Below are positions 42,793 to 51,444 of a stretch of DNA of 64,000 nucleotides, piece by piece (the stretch's first letter is position 1; each line of letters begins with the position of its first letter). The translations under genes were made by a program, and so were the position numbers. This DNA is from Paraburkholderia aspalathi. Its GTDB lineage: Bacteria; Pseudomonadota; Gammaproteobacteria; Burkholderiales; Burkholderiaceae. The stretch spans positions 1 through 64,000 of the forward strand of contig NZ_FPBH01000023.1 in the NCBI RefSeq assembly GCF_900116445.1, written 5' to 3'. The notes beneath the pieces were generated by a model, which saw nothing but the letters and a program-made list of their open reading frames with translations, was not told the origin of the DNA and did no database searches.

Positions 42793-43530
42793 TCAGTGGC
42801 GCAGGATCTTGCCGACGAATTCACGCGTGCGCGCTTCCTGCGGGGCATCGAAAATCTGCTGCGGCGAGCCTGTTTCGATCACATGGCCACCGGCCATGAA
42901 CACGACTTTCGACGACACCTCGCGCACGAAGCTCATCTCGTGCGACACGATGAACATGGTGATGCCCTCCAGCGCCAGAGCGCGAATCGTATCGAGCACC
43001 TCGGTGACGAGTTCGGGGTCGAGTGCGGCGGTGACTTCATCAAGAAAGAGCACGTTGGGCTTCAACGCCAGCGCGCGGGCGATCGCCACACGTTGCTGCT
43101 GACCGCCCGACAACTCGTCCGGATACGCTTTCAGTCTGTGTTCCAGGCCCACGCGCGTGAGCAGCCGGATGGCATCCTCTTCCACCTGCTTGCGCGGCCA
43201 GCCCTTGATCCGGGTAGGCGTGATCATCACGTTGTCCAGCACAGTCATGTTCTGGAACAGGTTGTATTGCTGGAAAACGATCGCGATTTCCGAGCGCAAC
43301 GACCGCACGGCCGCCTTGTCCGCATAGTTCACGAGATCACCGTTAAGCCGGACGCTGCCGTGCTCCGGCGGCAACAGCCCGAGTAGAACGCGCAGTAACG
43401 TGCTCTTGCCCGATCCCGACGGCCCGATCAGGCTGACGATTTCACCTTTCTCGACTGACAGGTTGATACGTTCAAGGACCGTGTGCGGCCCATACGACGC
43501 CTTCAGATCAACGATTTCGAGTTGCGGCAA
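42793..43530 (-). CDS. Amino acid ABC transporter ATP-binding protein
   Basis: 245 aa GlnQ/HisP-type ATPase. Walker A GPSGSGKST (about residues 37-45), signature LSGGQQQRVAIARALA, Walker B VLFLDEVTAALDPE and switch His in FIVSHEMSF. Overlaps the second permease gene by 23 bp; last gene of the four-gene transporter operon running on the minus strand. Confidence 0.95.
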   Translation of the reverse strand: MPQLEIVDLKASYGPHTVLERINLSVEKGEIVSLIGPSGSGKSTLLRVLLGLLPPEHGSVRLNGDLVNYADKAAVRSLRSEIAIVFQQYNLFQNMTVLDNVMITPTRIKGWPRKQVEEDAIRLLTRVGLEHRLKAYPDELSGGQQQRVAIARALALKPNVLFLDEVTAALDPELVTEVLDTIRALALEGITMFIVSHEMSFVREVSSKVVFMAGGHVIETGSPQQIFDAPQEARTREFVGKILRH

Positions 43531-44197
43531 GTTTCTTCTCCAGGCGCTTACCCAAGCGCGACAACGGGTACGACATTACAAAATAAAGCACCAACACCGT
43601 TCCATACACGAGCCACGAGGAAAACCCCTTGTTGGTGAGCACCTTGCCGGCGGACGTCAGTTCCATCACGCCGATCTGCGAGGCGAGCGCCGTGTCCTTG
43701 ATGAACATGACGAAGAACCCGAACGTGGGCGGCACGATCACGCGCCACGCTTGCGGCACGATGACGAAGCGCAGTGATTCGAAGTACGAGAAATTCAGCG
43801 TTTGCGCGGCTTCCCATTGATTTTTATGGACCGATTCGAGTCCGCTTCGAATGATCTCGCCAAGGTACGCGGACGCGATCAGGCAGACGCTCAGCGACGC
43901 GACGGCAAACGTCGAGAGATTTGCTTTCGACGTTTGGCTCGCGAAGAACACCAGCATCAGCGTGACCAGAAACGGGATGCGGCGAAACAGAAAGCAATAA
44001 GCAAAGGCGAGGGCGCGCAAAGGCGCCATCGTGCGGGAATGCGTGACGCGGACAATCGCTATGACAAAGCCCGCGAGAAAACCCGTAAAGCAGCCGGCAG
44101 CCGATAGCACGAAGGTCGCGGCAAACCCTTCCACTAGCAACAGCAGGTTGTAGAAAGAAAACAGTTGTGCGATTTCGGCGTGTGAGGAAGCGAACAT
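43508..44197 (-). CDS. Amino acid ABC transporter permease
   Basis: 229 aa HisM/GlnP-type inner-membrane permease with about five TM segments. The EAA-type loop is visible (HKNQWEAAQTLNFSYFESLR then IVPQAWRVIVPP). The start is ATG 44197, sharing one base with the stop of the first permease (TGATG); the open frame further upstream is a shadow of that gene. Forms the channel with its partner. Confidence 0.92.
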   Translation of the reverse strand: MFASSHAEIAQLFSFYNLLLLVEGFAATFVLSAAGCFTGFLAGFVIAIVRVTHSRTMAPLRALAFAYCFLFRRIPFLVTLMLVFFASQTSKANLSTFAVASLSVCLIASAYLGEIIRSGLESVHKNQWEAAQTLNFSYFESLRFVIVPQAWRVIVPPTFGFFVMFIKDTALASQIGVMELTSAGKVLTNKGFSSWLVYGTVLVLYFVMSYPLSRLGKRLEKKLAATRNR

Positions 44198-44865
44198 CAG
44201 AACACCTTGATTTTGGCGCGGCAGACATGACGCCCGATCATCGCCAGCGCGAACGTAGCGATCAATGTGACGGCGACATACAGAACGGCGGCCACGCTGA
44301 ACGCTTCGACCGAAAGGTAGGTTTGTGAACTGAGGTTGTACGTGCGCCCCGTCAGTTCCTCGACACCGAAGATCGATGCCATCGACGTGCCGAGCGTCAT
44401 GACGATGAACTGGTTCGACAGCGGCGGGAACATTACCTTCAGTACGTGTGGAAAGATCACATGCCGCACGATCTGCGGCGTGGAGAAGCCGAGTACTTCT
44501 GCGGCCTCGATTTCCATTAGCCGGACCGAATTGAACCCTGCGCGCTGGATCTCGCACAGATACGCGCCCGCATTGAACGTCGCCCCGATCAGCACCGCTG
44601 TAAACGGCGACAGGGTCACGCCGATCTCAGGCAGTGCAAAGAACAGGAAAAAGATCTGCACGAGTTGCGGCGTATTGGTCGCGAATGCCACATAAGCCAT
44701 CACCACCTTGCGCAGAAACGCCGGCCCGTAGCGCAACACCGAAGCACAGACGAGGCCGATGATCATGCCGAACCCAAACGCGAGCACGGCGATCTGCAGG
44801 CTGAGCCATGCGCCGGCAAGCAGATAAGGCCACTGCTGGAGGATGGGTTCGAAATGTAGGGTCAT
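44197..44865 (-). CDS. Amino acid ABC transporter permease
   Basis: 222 aa permease: TNTPQLVQIFFLFFALPEIG (typical NTP...Q region) and the EAA loop IEAAEVLGFSTPQIVRHVIF. About five TM segments. Follows the binding protein gene after 69 bp containing a hairpin and precedes the second permease with a one-base overlap. Confidence 0.92.
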   Translation of the reverse strand: MTLHFEPILQQWPYLLAGAWLSLQIAVLAFGFGMIIGLVCASVLRYGPAFLRKVVMAYVAFATNTPQLVQIFFLFFALPEIGVTLSPFTAVLIGATFNAGAYLCEIQRAGFNSVRLMEIEAAEVLGFSTPQIVRHVIFPHVLKVMFPPLSNQFIVMTLGTSMASIFGVEELTGRTYNLSSQTYLSVEAFSVAAVLYVAVTLIATFALAMIGRHVCRAKIKVF

Positions 44866-44894
44866 CGAATAGTGGCTCCCGCCGGATGCGCAGT

Positions 44895-44917
44895 GCTCGT
44901 CCGTTACGGCGACGAGC
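44895..44917 (-). repeat. Hairpin between the binding protein and permease genes
   Basis: GCTCGTC (44895-44901) and GACGAGC (44911-44917), perfect 7-bp stem with a 9-nt loop. In ABC operons such structures often stabilise the binding-protein message and reduce downstream expression. Confidence 0.5.
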
Positions 44918-44934
44918 GCTGTCGCCAGTTTCCC

Positions 44935-45765
44935 TTACTGCGCGGCTGCAACAGGTGTAGGTGAGGCGGTCGGATCGTGCAGCATGGCGCTGCCGAACCA
45001 CTTCTTCCAGCTTGCGGCGACAAAGCCGTTCTTCTGCAACGCGCCGATTTCCTTGTTCAGACGCTGCGTCAGTGCCACATTACCCTTTTGCACGCCGATG
45101 CAGTCGTAGTCCACTTCGATCGGCGCATCCACCACACGCCATTTCGTCGGATAGTTCTTCGTGTAGCTCAGCATGAAGTCGAGCACATCGATCAATGCGT
45201 CGGCGCGGCCCTGAGCGATCGCGCGAACCGCATCCGGATAGTTGTCGAGAATCAGAAGCTGCGCCTTGGGCAGTTTGTCATGAATCAGCTGGATAGGTGT
45301 CGTGCCGCGTACCTGAACGAGGCGTACCGCCGGATCGTTCAACTGGGTCCAGTCTGAATAGGACGTTGCCTGTGTCGTCAGGACACCTAGCACTTCGGTG
45401 TTGACCGGGTCGGTGAAGTCGATCACCTTCAGGCGGTCCGCGTTGCGCGTCATGCCGCCCATCACCGCGTCGATCTTGTCGGTCATCAGAAACGGCACGC
45501 GATCGTTCGAGCCCACCGGAACGATCTCAAGCTTCACGCCGAGCGAGTCGGCAATCTTCTTAGCAATACTGACATCGAAGCCGTCGATGTTGTTTTTCGC
45601 ATCGTAAATGCCGAGCGGCGGCAGGTTCGGGTTGATGCCGAACACGATCTTCTTCGACGCGATGATTTCGTCGAGCGTGCGGGCGCTGGCGTCCAACGAG
45701 CCGAGCAACGCGCAGGCGGCAACACCCACGGCGAGCATGCGGGTGAGGAGGGTAAAGGATTTCAT
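44935..45765 (-). CDS. Periplasmic solute-binding protein, family 3
   Basis: 276 aa. Signal peptide MKSFTLLTRMLAVGVAACAL with cleavage near DASA-RTL. Mature part: KKIVFGINPNLPPLGIYDAK, NIDGFDVSIAKKIADSLGVK and DAVMGGMTRNADRLKVIDFT, all family hallmarks. First gene of the importer operon, divergent from the dehydrogenase/hydantoinase operon, with a GntR-type operator between. Presumably binds the cyclic or amino-acid-like substrate that operon degrades. Confidence 0.93.
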   Translation of the reverse strand: MKSFTLLTRMLAVGVAACALLGSLDASARTLDEIIASKKIVFGINPNLPPLGIYDAKNNIDGFDVSIAKKIADSLGVKLEIVPVGSNDRVPFLMTDKIDAVMGGMTRNADRLKVIDFTDPVNTEVLGVLTTQATSYSDWTQLNDPAVRLVQVRGTTPIQLIHDKLPKAQLLILDNYPDAVRAIAQGRADALIDVLDFMLSYTKNYPTKWRVVDAPIEVDYDCIGVQKGNVALTQRLNKEIGALQKNGFVAASWKKWFGSAMLHDPTASPTPVAAAQ

Positions 45766-45859
45766 GCTGCAACTCCGTAATAGGTTCGGGGGCGAATGCT
45801 GACCTTTCTGGCGCGTGGTTCGGGCGTCTTTAGGACCGCCTTTATTTTGGCCATTTTGC

Positions 45860-45876
45860 GTATACGAAACGTATAC
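45860..45876. promoter_or_regulatory. Candidate GntR operator in the divergent transporter/enzyme promoter
   Basis: GTATAC-GAAAC-GTATAC, inside two perfect 8-bp palindromes CGTATACG (45859-45866 and 45870-45877) separated by AAA. 94 bp upstream of the binding protein start and 49 bp upstream of the 2Fe-2S gene. Same element as at 42051. Confidence 0.65.
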
Positions 45877-45925
45877 GATAAGATAAAAACATCGACGAAA
45901 TTAGTTGTCAAGGGAGCCATGCCCC

Positions 45926-46231
45926 ATGCTGGATGAGAAGACCATGCGCATCGAGAAGGCAGGCGGCGCGGCTACAGTGAGGTTTCTCTTCGACGGCCGG
46001 CCGGTGCGGGCGCGCCAGGGCGAAAGCGTGGCGGCGGCGTTGTTCGCCTCGGGTACGAAGACCTTGCGGGCGAGTCCGCGCAATGGCGCACCACGCGGCA
46101 TGTTCTGTTTGATGGGGTCTTGTCAGGAGTGTCTGGTCGTAGTCGATGGTCGCCGCGCGCTTGCATGCCGGACAACGGTCATTGAAGGAATGCGCGTCGA
46201 CAAAGTACCGGAGATCGGCCTTGATATCTGA
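45926..46231 (+). CDS. Small 2Fe-2S ferredoxin-like dehydrogenase subunit
   Basis: 101 aa, Fer2_4-type, like HcnA or the gamma subunit of D-hydroxyproline/opine dehydrogenases. Cluster region: RGMFCLMGSCQECLVVVDG (C-x4-C-x2-C) and ACRTTV. Carries electrons from the flavin subunits to the respiratory chain. AGGGAG about nine bases before ATG 45926. Its stop overlaps the next gene by 11 bases, so the three dehydrogenase subunits are translated together. Confidence 0.85.
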   Translation: MLDEKTMRIEKAGGAATVRFLFDGRPVRARQGESVAAALFASGTKTLRASPRNGAPRGMFCLMGSCQECLVVVDGRRALACRTTVIEGMRVDKVPEIGLDI

Positions 46232-47645
46232 GTTCGATGTCCTTGTGCTCGGCGGCGGCCCGGCCGGCGTGAACGCGGCGCTGGCTGCGTCGGCAGCAGG
46301 TCTCAAGGTCGCGCTGTTCGATGAGAACCCGGCGGCCGGCGGGCAGGTGTACCGCGCACCGGTCAGCGCCGCTGTTCCATCGAGTGCGGACCAGCAAGCG
46401 GGCGACGCGCTACGGCGCGAACTCGCCGGGAGTAAGGTCACCACCTGCTTCGATCACGTGGTCTGGGCGGTCACCGCCGACTATCGCGTCGATGCCGTGG
46501 GTCCGGCCGGCCCCGTGCATTGCATTGGACGTGTGCTGATCGTCGCAGCGGGAACCACGGAACGTGTCGTGCCTTTCGACGGGTGGACCACGCCCGGCGT
46601 CATCGGGCTGGCCGCCGCAACGATCCTCCTCAAATCGCAAGCCATCCTGCCGGGCCGCTCGACATTAGTCGCAGGCTGCGGGCCGCTGCTTGCGGCCGTT
46701 GCCGCGAAGACGATAGAAAGCGGCGGCAAGGTCGAAGCAATTGCGGATATCGCGGGCGTCGGCGACTGGGCCCGTGCGCTACCCGCTATGGTGTCGCGGC
46801 CCGATCTGATGCGCGAGGGTTTCCGCTGGTGGCGCGAAATTCGCCACGCGGGTGTGCCGATTCATGCGCGGCACACGATAGTTAAAGTCGAGCCGGCCGG
46901 CGATCGGCTGCGCGCGACTCTGGCGCCGTGTGATGCAGCAGGCCGGCCCGTCTCCGGAGAACACCGCAGCGTGGTCGCGGACTGCATCGCGGTCGGTCAT
47001 GGGCTGACCCCGTCAACCGAAATCACGCGTCTCCTGCGCGCGGAGCACCGGTACTCGCGGCAGGCGGGCGGATGGATCGCCATCACCGACGAGAACTGCC
47101 GCACCTCGCGCCCGCGGCTCTACGTGGCGGGCGACGGCGCAGGCATCGCCGGCGCAGCCGCCGCGGGCCATCATGGCACGCTCGCAGGACTCGCCTGCGC
47201 CATCGAGCTTGGCGGCGCGGACATCGCCGGGCTCCGGTCGCGACTCTCATCCGTGCGTCGGGCGCATCTCAAGGCGGCGCGCTTCGGTCGTTCGATGGCG
47301 CAATTGATGGCGCTACGAGCCGGCCATGCCGACGGCATTGGGCCGCAAACCATCGTCTGTCGATGCGAGGACGTGACGCGCGCCGAGATCGACGCCGCCT
47401 GCGACGCCGGCGCGCACGACGTGAACCAGCTCAAGGCCTGGACGCGCTGCGGCATGGGACCGTGCCAGGGCCGCACATGCGGGGACGTGACGGCGGAACT
47501 GCTTGCGGCACGCGCATGTGGCGGCTCGCGCGAACGCGCGGGCTGTTTTTCGGCCCGCACGCCGTTGCGGCCCGTGACGGTTGAAGCGCTGACGGGCGAG
47601 TTCAGCTACGACGACATTCCGATCCCGAAGGCTGCGCCGCTATGA
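46221..47645 (+). CDS. FAD/NAD(P)-binding oxidoreductase subunit with C-terminal 2Fe-2S domain
   Basis: 474 aa, HcnB/opine oxidase subunit A-like. Dinucleotide motif VLGGGPAGVNAALAASAAG at the N-terminus, VAGDGAGIAGAAAAG for FAD, and a C-terminal BFD-like cluster (VCRCEDVTRAEI, RCGMGPCQGRTCGD) with four Cys. The TTG at 46221 is chosen because GGAGA lies seven bases upstream and the FAD motif follows at once. ATGA overlap with the next subunit gene. Confidence 0.88.
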   Translation: MISEFDVLVLGGGPAGVNAALAASAAGLKVALFDENPAAGGQVYRAPVSAAVPSSADQQAGDALRRELAGSKVTTCFDHVVWAVTADYRVDAVGPAGPVHCIGRVLIVAAGTTERVVPFDGWTTPGVIGLAAATILLKSQAILPGRSTLVAGCGPLLAAVAAKTIESGGKVEAIADIAGVGDWARALPAMVSRPDLMREGFRWWREIRHAGVPIHARHTIVKVEPAGDRLRATLAPCDAAGRPVSGEHRSVVADCIAVGHGLTPSTEITRLLRAEHRYSRQAGGWIAITDENCRTSRPRLYVAGDGAGIAGAAAAGHHGTLAGLACAIELGGADIAGLRSRLSSVRRAHLKAARFGRSMAQLMALRAGHADGIGPQTIVCRCEDVTRAEIDAACDAGAHDVNQLKAWTRCGMGPCQGRTCGDVTAELLAARACGGSRERAGCFSARTPLRPVTVEALTGEFSYDDIPIPKAAPL

Positions 47646-48802
47646 GCCAGCCGACGACAACCGCATTCGATGTCGCCGTGCTTGGCGGCGGCGTGATGGG
47701 CTGCACCACCGCACTATTTCTGGCGCGAGCTGGCATGCGAGTGGCGGTGATCGAACGCGATGCGCTGTGCCGTGGCGCGTCGGGCGTCAACGCCGGCACG
47801 CTGACGCTGCATATGACGCGTGCCGCGCTCGTTCCCTACGCGATTCGCGCGTGGAAAATGTGGATGAACACCGACACGTGGCTAGGCCACGGCGTGCTTG
47901 CGACGTCGGCGCCCGGCCTTTCGCTCGCCTTCACCGAATCCGAGAAAGTGCTGCTGCAGCAACGCGCGGCGGCGAGGCGCGAGTACGGCGCGCAGATCGA
48001 TCTGCTCGACCGGGATGCCGCGCTCGCCGTCGAGCCAGGCCTGAATCCCGCAATGCTGCAAGCCGCGTACTGCGCAACCGATGGCTTCGCGAGCGCCTAT
48101 CTTACTGGCCGTGCTTTCCATGCGGCATTGCGCGAAGCGGGTGTACACATTTTCGAGCAGACACCTGTCACGCGCATCGAGCGCGTCGCGGGAATGTATC
48201 AGGTGTACGGCCCGAACGACGCTATCCGTATCGACGCGACGCGTCTGGTGATGGCGGGCGGCGTGTGGCTGGAACCGCTGCTCGCGATGCTCGGCATCCG
48301 CATCCCCGTCAAGACGCTCGTCAATCAGTTGATCGTCACTGAACGCATGCCGCCCGTGATGAAGTCGGTGCTGAGCATCGCGAACGGGCTGCTGTCGATG
48401 AAGCAGTTTGCCAACGGCAGTGTCCTGATAGGCGGTGGCTGGCAAGGCATCGGCGATCGCGAGCGGGGCGGCGTGGAGACTGTGCCGGACAACCTGATCG
48501 GTAATCTCCGGCTTGCGCAGCATGTGATTCCCGCGCTCGCCAAAGCGCGCGTGGCCCGCATCTGGCTCGGCCTCGAAGCCGAAACCGCCGACGCCATGCC
48601 GATGATCGGTGCGCTCCCCGGTTCCCCCGATGCGTGGGTAATCGGTTGCGTGCATTCCGGTTACACCAGCGGTCCCTACATGGGCAAGCTGCTTGCCCAG
48701 GCCATGCTCGGCGAGGAACCCGAGCTGCCCTTGTTCGATCCGGCGCGGCTTGTCGTTCATGACGATGTGCCCGCCCAACTTCATCGGGAAAAGACAGAAT
48801 GA
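47642..48802 (+). CDS. DAO-family FAD-dependent oxidoreductase subunit
   Basis: 386 aa, D-amino acid oxidase/HcnC-like catalytic subunit oxidising a C-N bond of an amine or imino acid. FAD motif VAVLGGGVMGCTTALFLARA (GxGxxG-like) near residue 12, later RIWLGLEAETADAMPMIG and GYTSGPYMGKLLA. With the two preceding genes it forms the αβγ assembly known from D-hydroxyproline dehydrogenase and opine oxidases; the substrate here is not fixed. Confidence 0.88.
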   Translation: MSQPTTTAFDVAVLGGGVMGCTTALFLARAGMRVAVIERDALCRGASGVNAGTLTLHMTRAALVPYAIRAWKMWMNTDTWLGHGVLATSAPGLSLAFTESEKVLLQQRAAARREYGAQIDLLDRDAALAVEPGLNPAMLQAAYCATDGFASAYLTGRAFHAALREAGVHIFEQTPVTRIERVAGMYQVYGPNDAIRIDATRLVMAGGVWLEPLLAMLGIRIPVKTLVNQLIVTERMPPVMKSVLSIANGLLSMKQFANGSVLIGGGWQGIGDRERGGVETVPDNLIGNLRLAQHVIPALAKARVARIWLGLEAETADAMPMIGALPGSPDAWVIGCVHSGYTSGPYMGKLLAQAMLGEEPELPLFDPARLVVHDDVPAQLHREKTE

Positions 48803-49749
48803 TCCCTACGCATGCCGACCCATTCAACGGCGTCTATGCCGCTACGCTGTGCCCCCTCGACGCGGATGGTCGACACCTGGACGAAGCGGCGCTCGAGCGG
48901 CATATCGAAGCGGTGGCGAGCGTCGACGGCATTGTCGGGCTGCTGGTGAACGGCCACGCCGGCGAGAACTTCACGCTCTCGGCGGCGGACAAGCGGCGTG
49001 TCGTGGAAATCGCGCATGCCGTCTGCGGCGACCGCTCGATCATCGTAGCCGGCGTGAATGCCGAGGACAGCTATGAAGCGCAGGCCCACGCAAACGACGC
49101 AAGACAGGCGGGCGCCGACGCCATGCTACTGTTTCCGCCGTTCTCCTGGGCGCTGTCGACCGATCTCGACACCGTTCTGACGCATCACCGCATCGCCAAC
49201 GCCGAGGCTCGCCTGCCCTTGATGCTTTACCAGGCCGGCGTCGCCACGGGCGGCATGGCCTACACGCCGCAGATGCTTGCCGCGCTCGTCGGCTTGCCCG
49301 AGGTCGTGGCGATCAAGGAAGGCAGTTGGGAGACGGCCGCGTACGAAGCAAACCGCCGGCTCGTTAAATCGATCGCACCGCATGTAGCCGTGATGGCATC
49401 CGGCGACGAACACCTGTTCACCTGTTTTGCGATCGGCACCGAAGGCAGCCTCGTCAGCCTTGCGGCCGTGGTGCCCGAACTGGTCGTGGCGCTGTATCGC
49501 GCTGTCGAACACGGTGATCTCGGCCGCGCGCAGCAGCTTCACGAGCGCATCTATCCGCTTGCGAAGGCGATCTACGGAACTGCGCCGGGCTCGTACGCCA
49601 ATGCGCGTCTGAAAGCCTGCCTGCACTTGCTGGGCCACTTTCCGCATCCGTCGATGCGCCCGCCGATCCCACCGCTTTCCCATGCAGAGCTGATGCGTCT
49701 CGAAGACGCGCTCTCCATCGCAACCGATACTCAACGGAGTGGTTTATGA
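48799..49749 (+). CDS. DHDPS/NAL-family lyase or deaminase
   Basis: 316 aa TIM-barrel class I aldolase-type enzyme. Schiff-base K173 (VVAIKEGSWE) and catalytic Y144 (LMLYQAG) are present; the pyruvate-binding GTTGE motif reads NGHAGE. In hydroxyproline pathways the equivalent enzyme is 1-pyrroline-4-hydroxy-2-carboxylate deaminase; other members split keto-acids. ATGA overlaps on both sides place it firmly in the operon. Confidence 0.87.
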   Translation: MIPTHADPFNGVYAATLCPLDADGRHLDEAALERHIEAVASVDGIVGLLVNGHAGENFTLSAADKRRVVEIAHAVCGDRSIIVAGVNAEDSYEAQAHANDARQAGADAMLLFPPFSWALSTDLDTVLTHHRIANAEARLPLMLYQAGVATGGMAYTPQMLAALVGLPEVVAIKEGSWETAAYEANRRLVKSIAPHVAVMASGDEHLFTCFAIGTEGSLVSLAAVVPELVVALYRAVEHGDLGRAQQLHERIYPLAKAIYGTAPGSYANARLKACLHLLGHFPHPSMRPPIPPLSHAELMRLEDALSIATDTQRSGL

Positions 49750-51167
49750 GTTCGACCCCAACCCTCATCAAAGGCGGCCGCATCATTACGGCCGTTGACG
49801 ACTACGTCGCCGACATTCTTGTGGAAGGCGAGCGCATCGTCAGTATCGGACTGAATCTCGACGGAGGACCGGATGCACGGGTGATCGACGCGGCAGGGCT
49901 ACTGGTGTTTCCTGGCGGCGTCGATTGCCATACGCACATGGAGAACACCTTCGGGGCCTCGGTGACCTGCGACAACTTTGCGTCGGGCACACGCTCGGCC
50001 GCCTTCGGCGGAACGACGACGATCATCGACTTCGCGTTGCAAACCGCCGGCACGAGTCCGCTCGATGCGATCTCGCGGGCGCAATCTAAAGCCGCCTCGG
50101 CCGCAAGCATCGACTACGGTTTTCATGTGATCGTGACGCAGGTGGACGAGCGCGTGCTCGGCGACATGCAATACGCGATCCGTCACGAAGGTGTCTCGAG
50201 CTTCAAGATGTTCATGGCCTATCCCGGCACGGTCATGTCGGACGACGCCGCGATTTTTCAGGCGATGCGAATGGTCGGGCAGCACGGCGGCATGATCGCG
50301 TTGCATGCCGAGAACGGCACGGTCATCGACCTGCTGATTCGCGAGGCGCTCGCGCAAGGCCATACCGCGCCGCGTTATCACGCGCTGACGCGGCCCGCGA
50401 TCATGGAGGGCGAAGCGACGCATCGCGGCATCAAGCTTGCCGAACTCGCTGAAGCGCCGGTTTACTTCGTGCACCTTTCGGCGAAAGAGGCACTGAAGCA
50501 TGTGATCGAAGCGCGCGACCTGGGCATTCCGGTGTTTGCGGAGACCTGTCCACACTATCTGTTCTTCGATGAATCTGCCTACGCAGACGACAGCTTCGAG
50601 CTCGCGCGTTACGTGATGAGTCCGCCACTGCGCTCGAAGGAAGCGCAGAACGCGCTCTGGACCGCGCTCAAGACCGACGATCTGCAACTGATCTCGACCG
50701 ATCACTGTCCGTATTGCATGAAGGAGGGGCATCGCGGCAACGTCAACCAGAAGCCGCTTGGACGCGACGATTTTTCGAAGATCCCGAATGGCGTGCCTGG
50801 CGTCGAAACGCGCATGACGGTGGTCTACGACGGTGGCGTTCGAGGCGGCCGCATTTCGCTGAATCGCTTCGTCGAATTGATGTCGACTGCGCCAGCCAAG
50901 CTCTTCGGGCTGTTCCCGAAGAAGGGAACGTTAGCGATCGGCAGCGACGCCGACATCGTCCTGTTCGATCCGAACGAGTCGCATACGATCAGCGCGGACA
51001 CGCAGCATGGCGATTGCGACTTTACGTTGTTCGAAGGCCACGCAGTCACGGGCCGGGTGAAGAAAGTGCTGCTACGGGGGGAGTTACTGATCGACAACGG
51101 CGACTGGGTCGGACGGACCGGTCAGGGACAGTTTGTCACGCGCGGCGAACTGGGCGGTCACTGGTAG
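49746..51167 (+). CDS. Dihydropyrimidinase/hydantoinase-family cyclic amidohydrolase
   Basis: 473 aa binuclear metal hydrolase that opens cyclic imides or ureides. Ligands visible: H62/H64 (DCHTHMEN), carboxylated K154 (SSFKMFMAYPG), H187 (ALHAENG), H243 (YFVHLSA) and D319 (STDHCPY). Length is typical. No pyrimidine genes (preA/preT, carbamoylase) are beside it; instead it ends an oxidase/DHDPS operon, which suggests a ring other than dihydrouracil. ATGA overlap with the preceding gene. Confidence 0.9.
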   Translation: MSSTPTLIKGGRIITAVDDYVADILVEGERIVSIGLNLDGGPDARVIDAAGLLVFPGGVDCHTHMENTFGASVTCDNFASGTRSAAFGGTTTIIDFALQTAGTSPLDAISRAQSKAASAASIDYGFHVIVTQVDERVLGDMQYAIRHEGVSSFKMFMAYPGTVMSDDAAIFQAMRMVGQHGGMIALHAENGTVIDLLIREALAQGHTAPRYHALTRPAIMEGEATHRGIKLAELAEAPVYFVHLSAKEALKHVIEARDLGIPVFAETCPHYLFFDESAYADDSFELARYVMSPPLRSKEAQNALWTALKTDDLQLISTDHCPYCMKEGHRGNVNQKPLGRDDFSKIPNGVPGVETRMTVVYDGGVRGGRISLNRFVELMSTAPAKLFGLFPKKGTLAIGSDADIVLFDPNESHTISADTQHGDCDFTLFEGHAVTGRVKKVLLRGELLIDNGDWVGRTGQGQFVTRGELGGHW

Positions 51168-51173
51168 AGCGTC

Positions 51174-51395
51174 ATGCCAATCTATGAATATGCCTGCGAC
51201 GCATGCGGGACGTTCGATTCCATCCGCCCGGTCGCGAGGCGTGATGAGCGAACGCCGTGCCCGGAGTGCGGCCTGCTGTCGCCGCGCATCGCCAGCGGTG
51301 CGACGGTGTTGCTGTCGCACCGCGGCGAGACCATGCCGGCGGAAGAAGGGGCTTATGGCTTCAGGCATCAAGGTGGCTGCGGTTGCTGTCGCTAG
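51174..51395 (+). CDS. FmdB-type zinc ribbon protein
   Basis: 73 aa: MPIYEYACDACGTFDSIRPV and ERTPCPECGLLSPRI supply the CxxC pairs of the FmdB zinc ribbon; the tail ends GGCGCCR, adding three cysteines. FmdB was described as a putative regulator beside formamidase/acetamidase genes. Six bases after the hydantoinase stop, so the same operon. Role with amide hydrolases is suggested by context only. Confidence 0.82.
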   Translation: MPIYEYACDACGTFDSIRPVARRDERTPCPECGLLSPRIASGATVLLSHRGETMPAEEGAYGFRHQGGCGCCR

Positions 51396-51444
51396 AAAGC
51401 CGACCTGACTGCGCAAACGACCGCTGCACCTTGATAGCTGCTGT

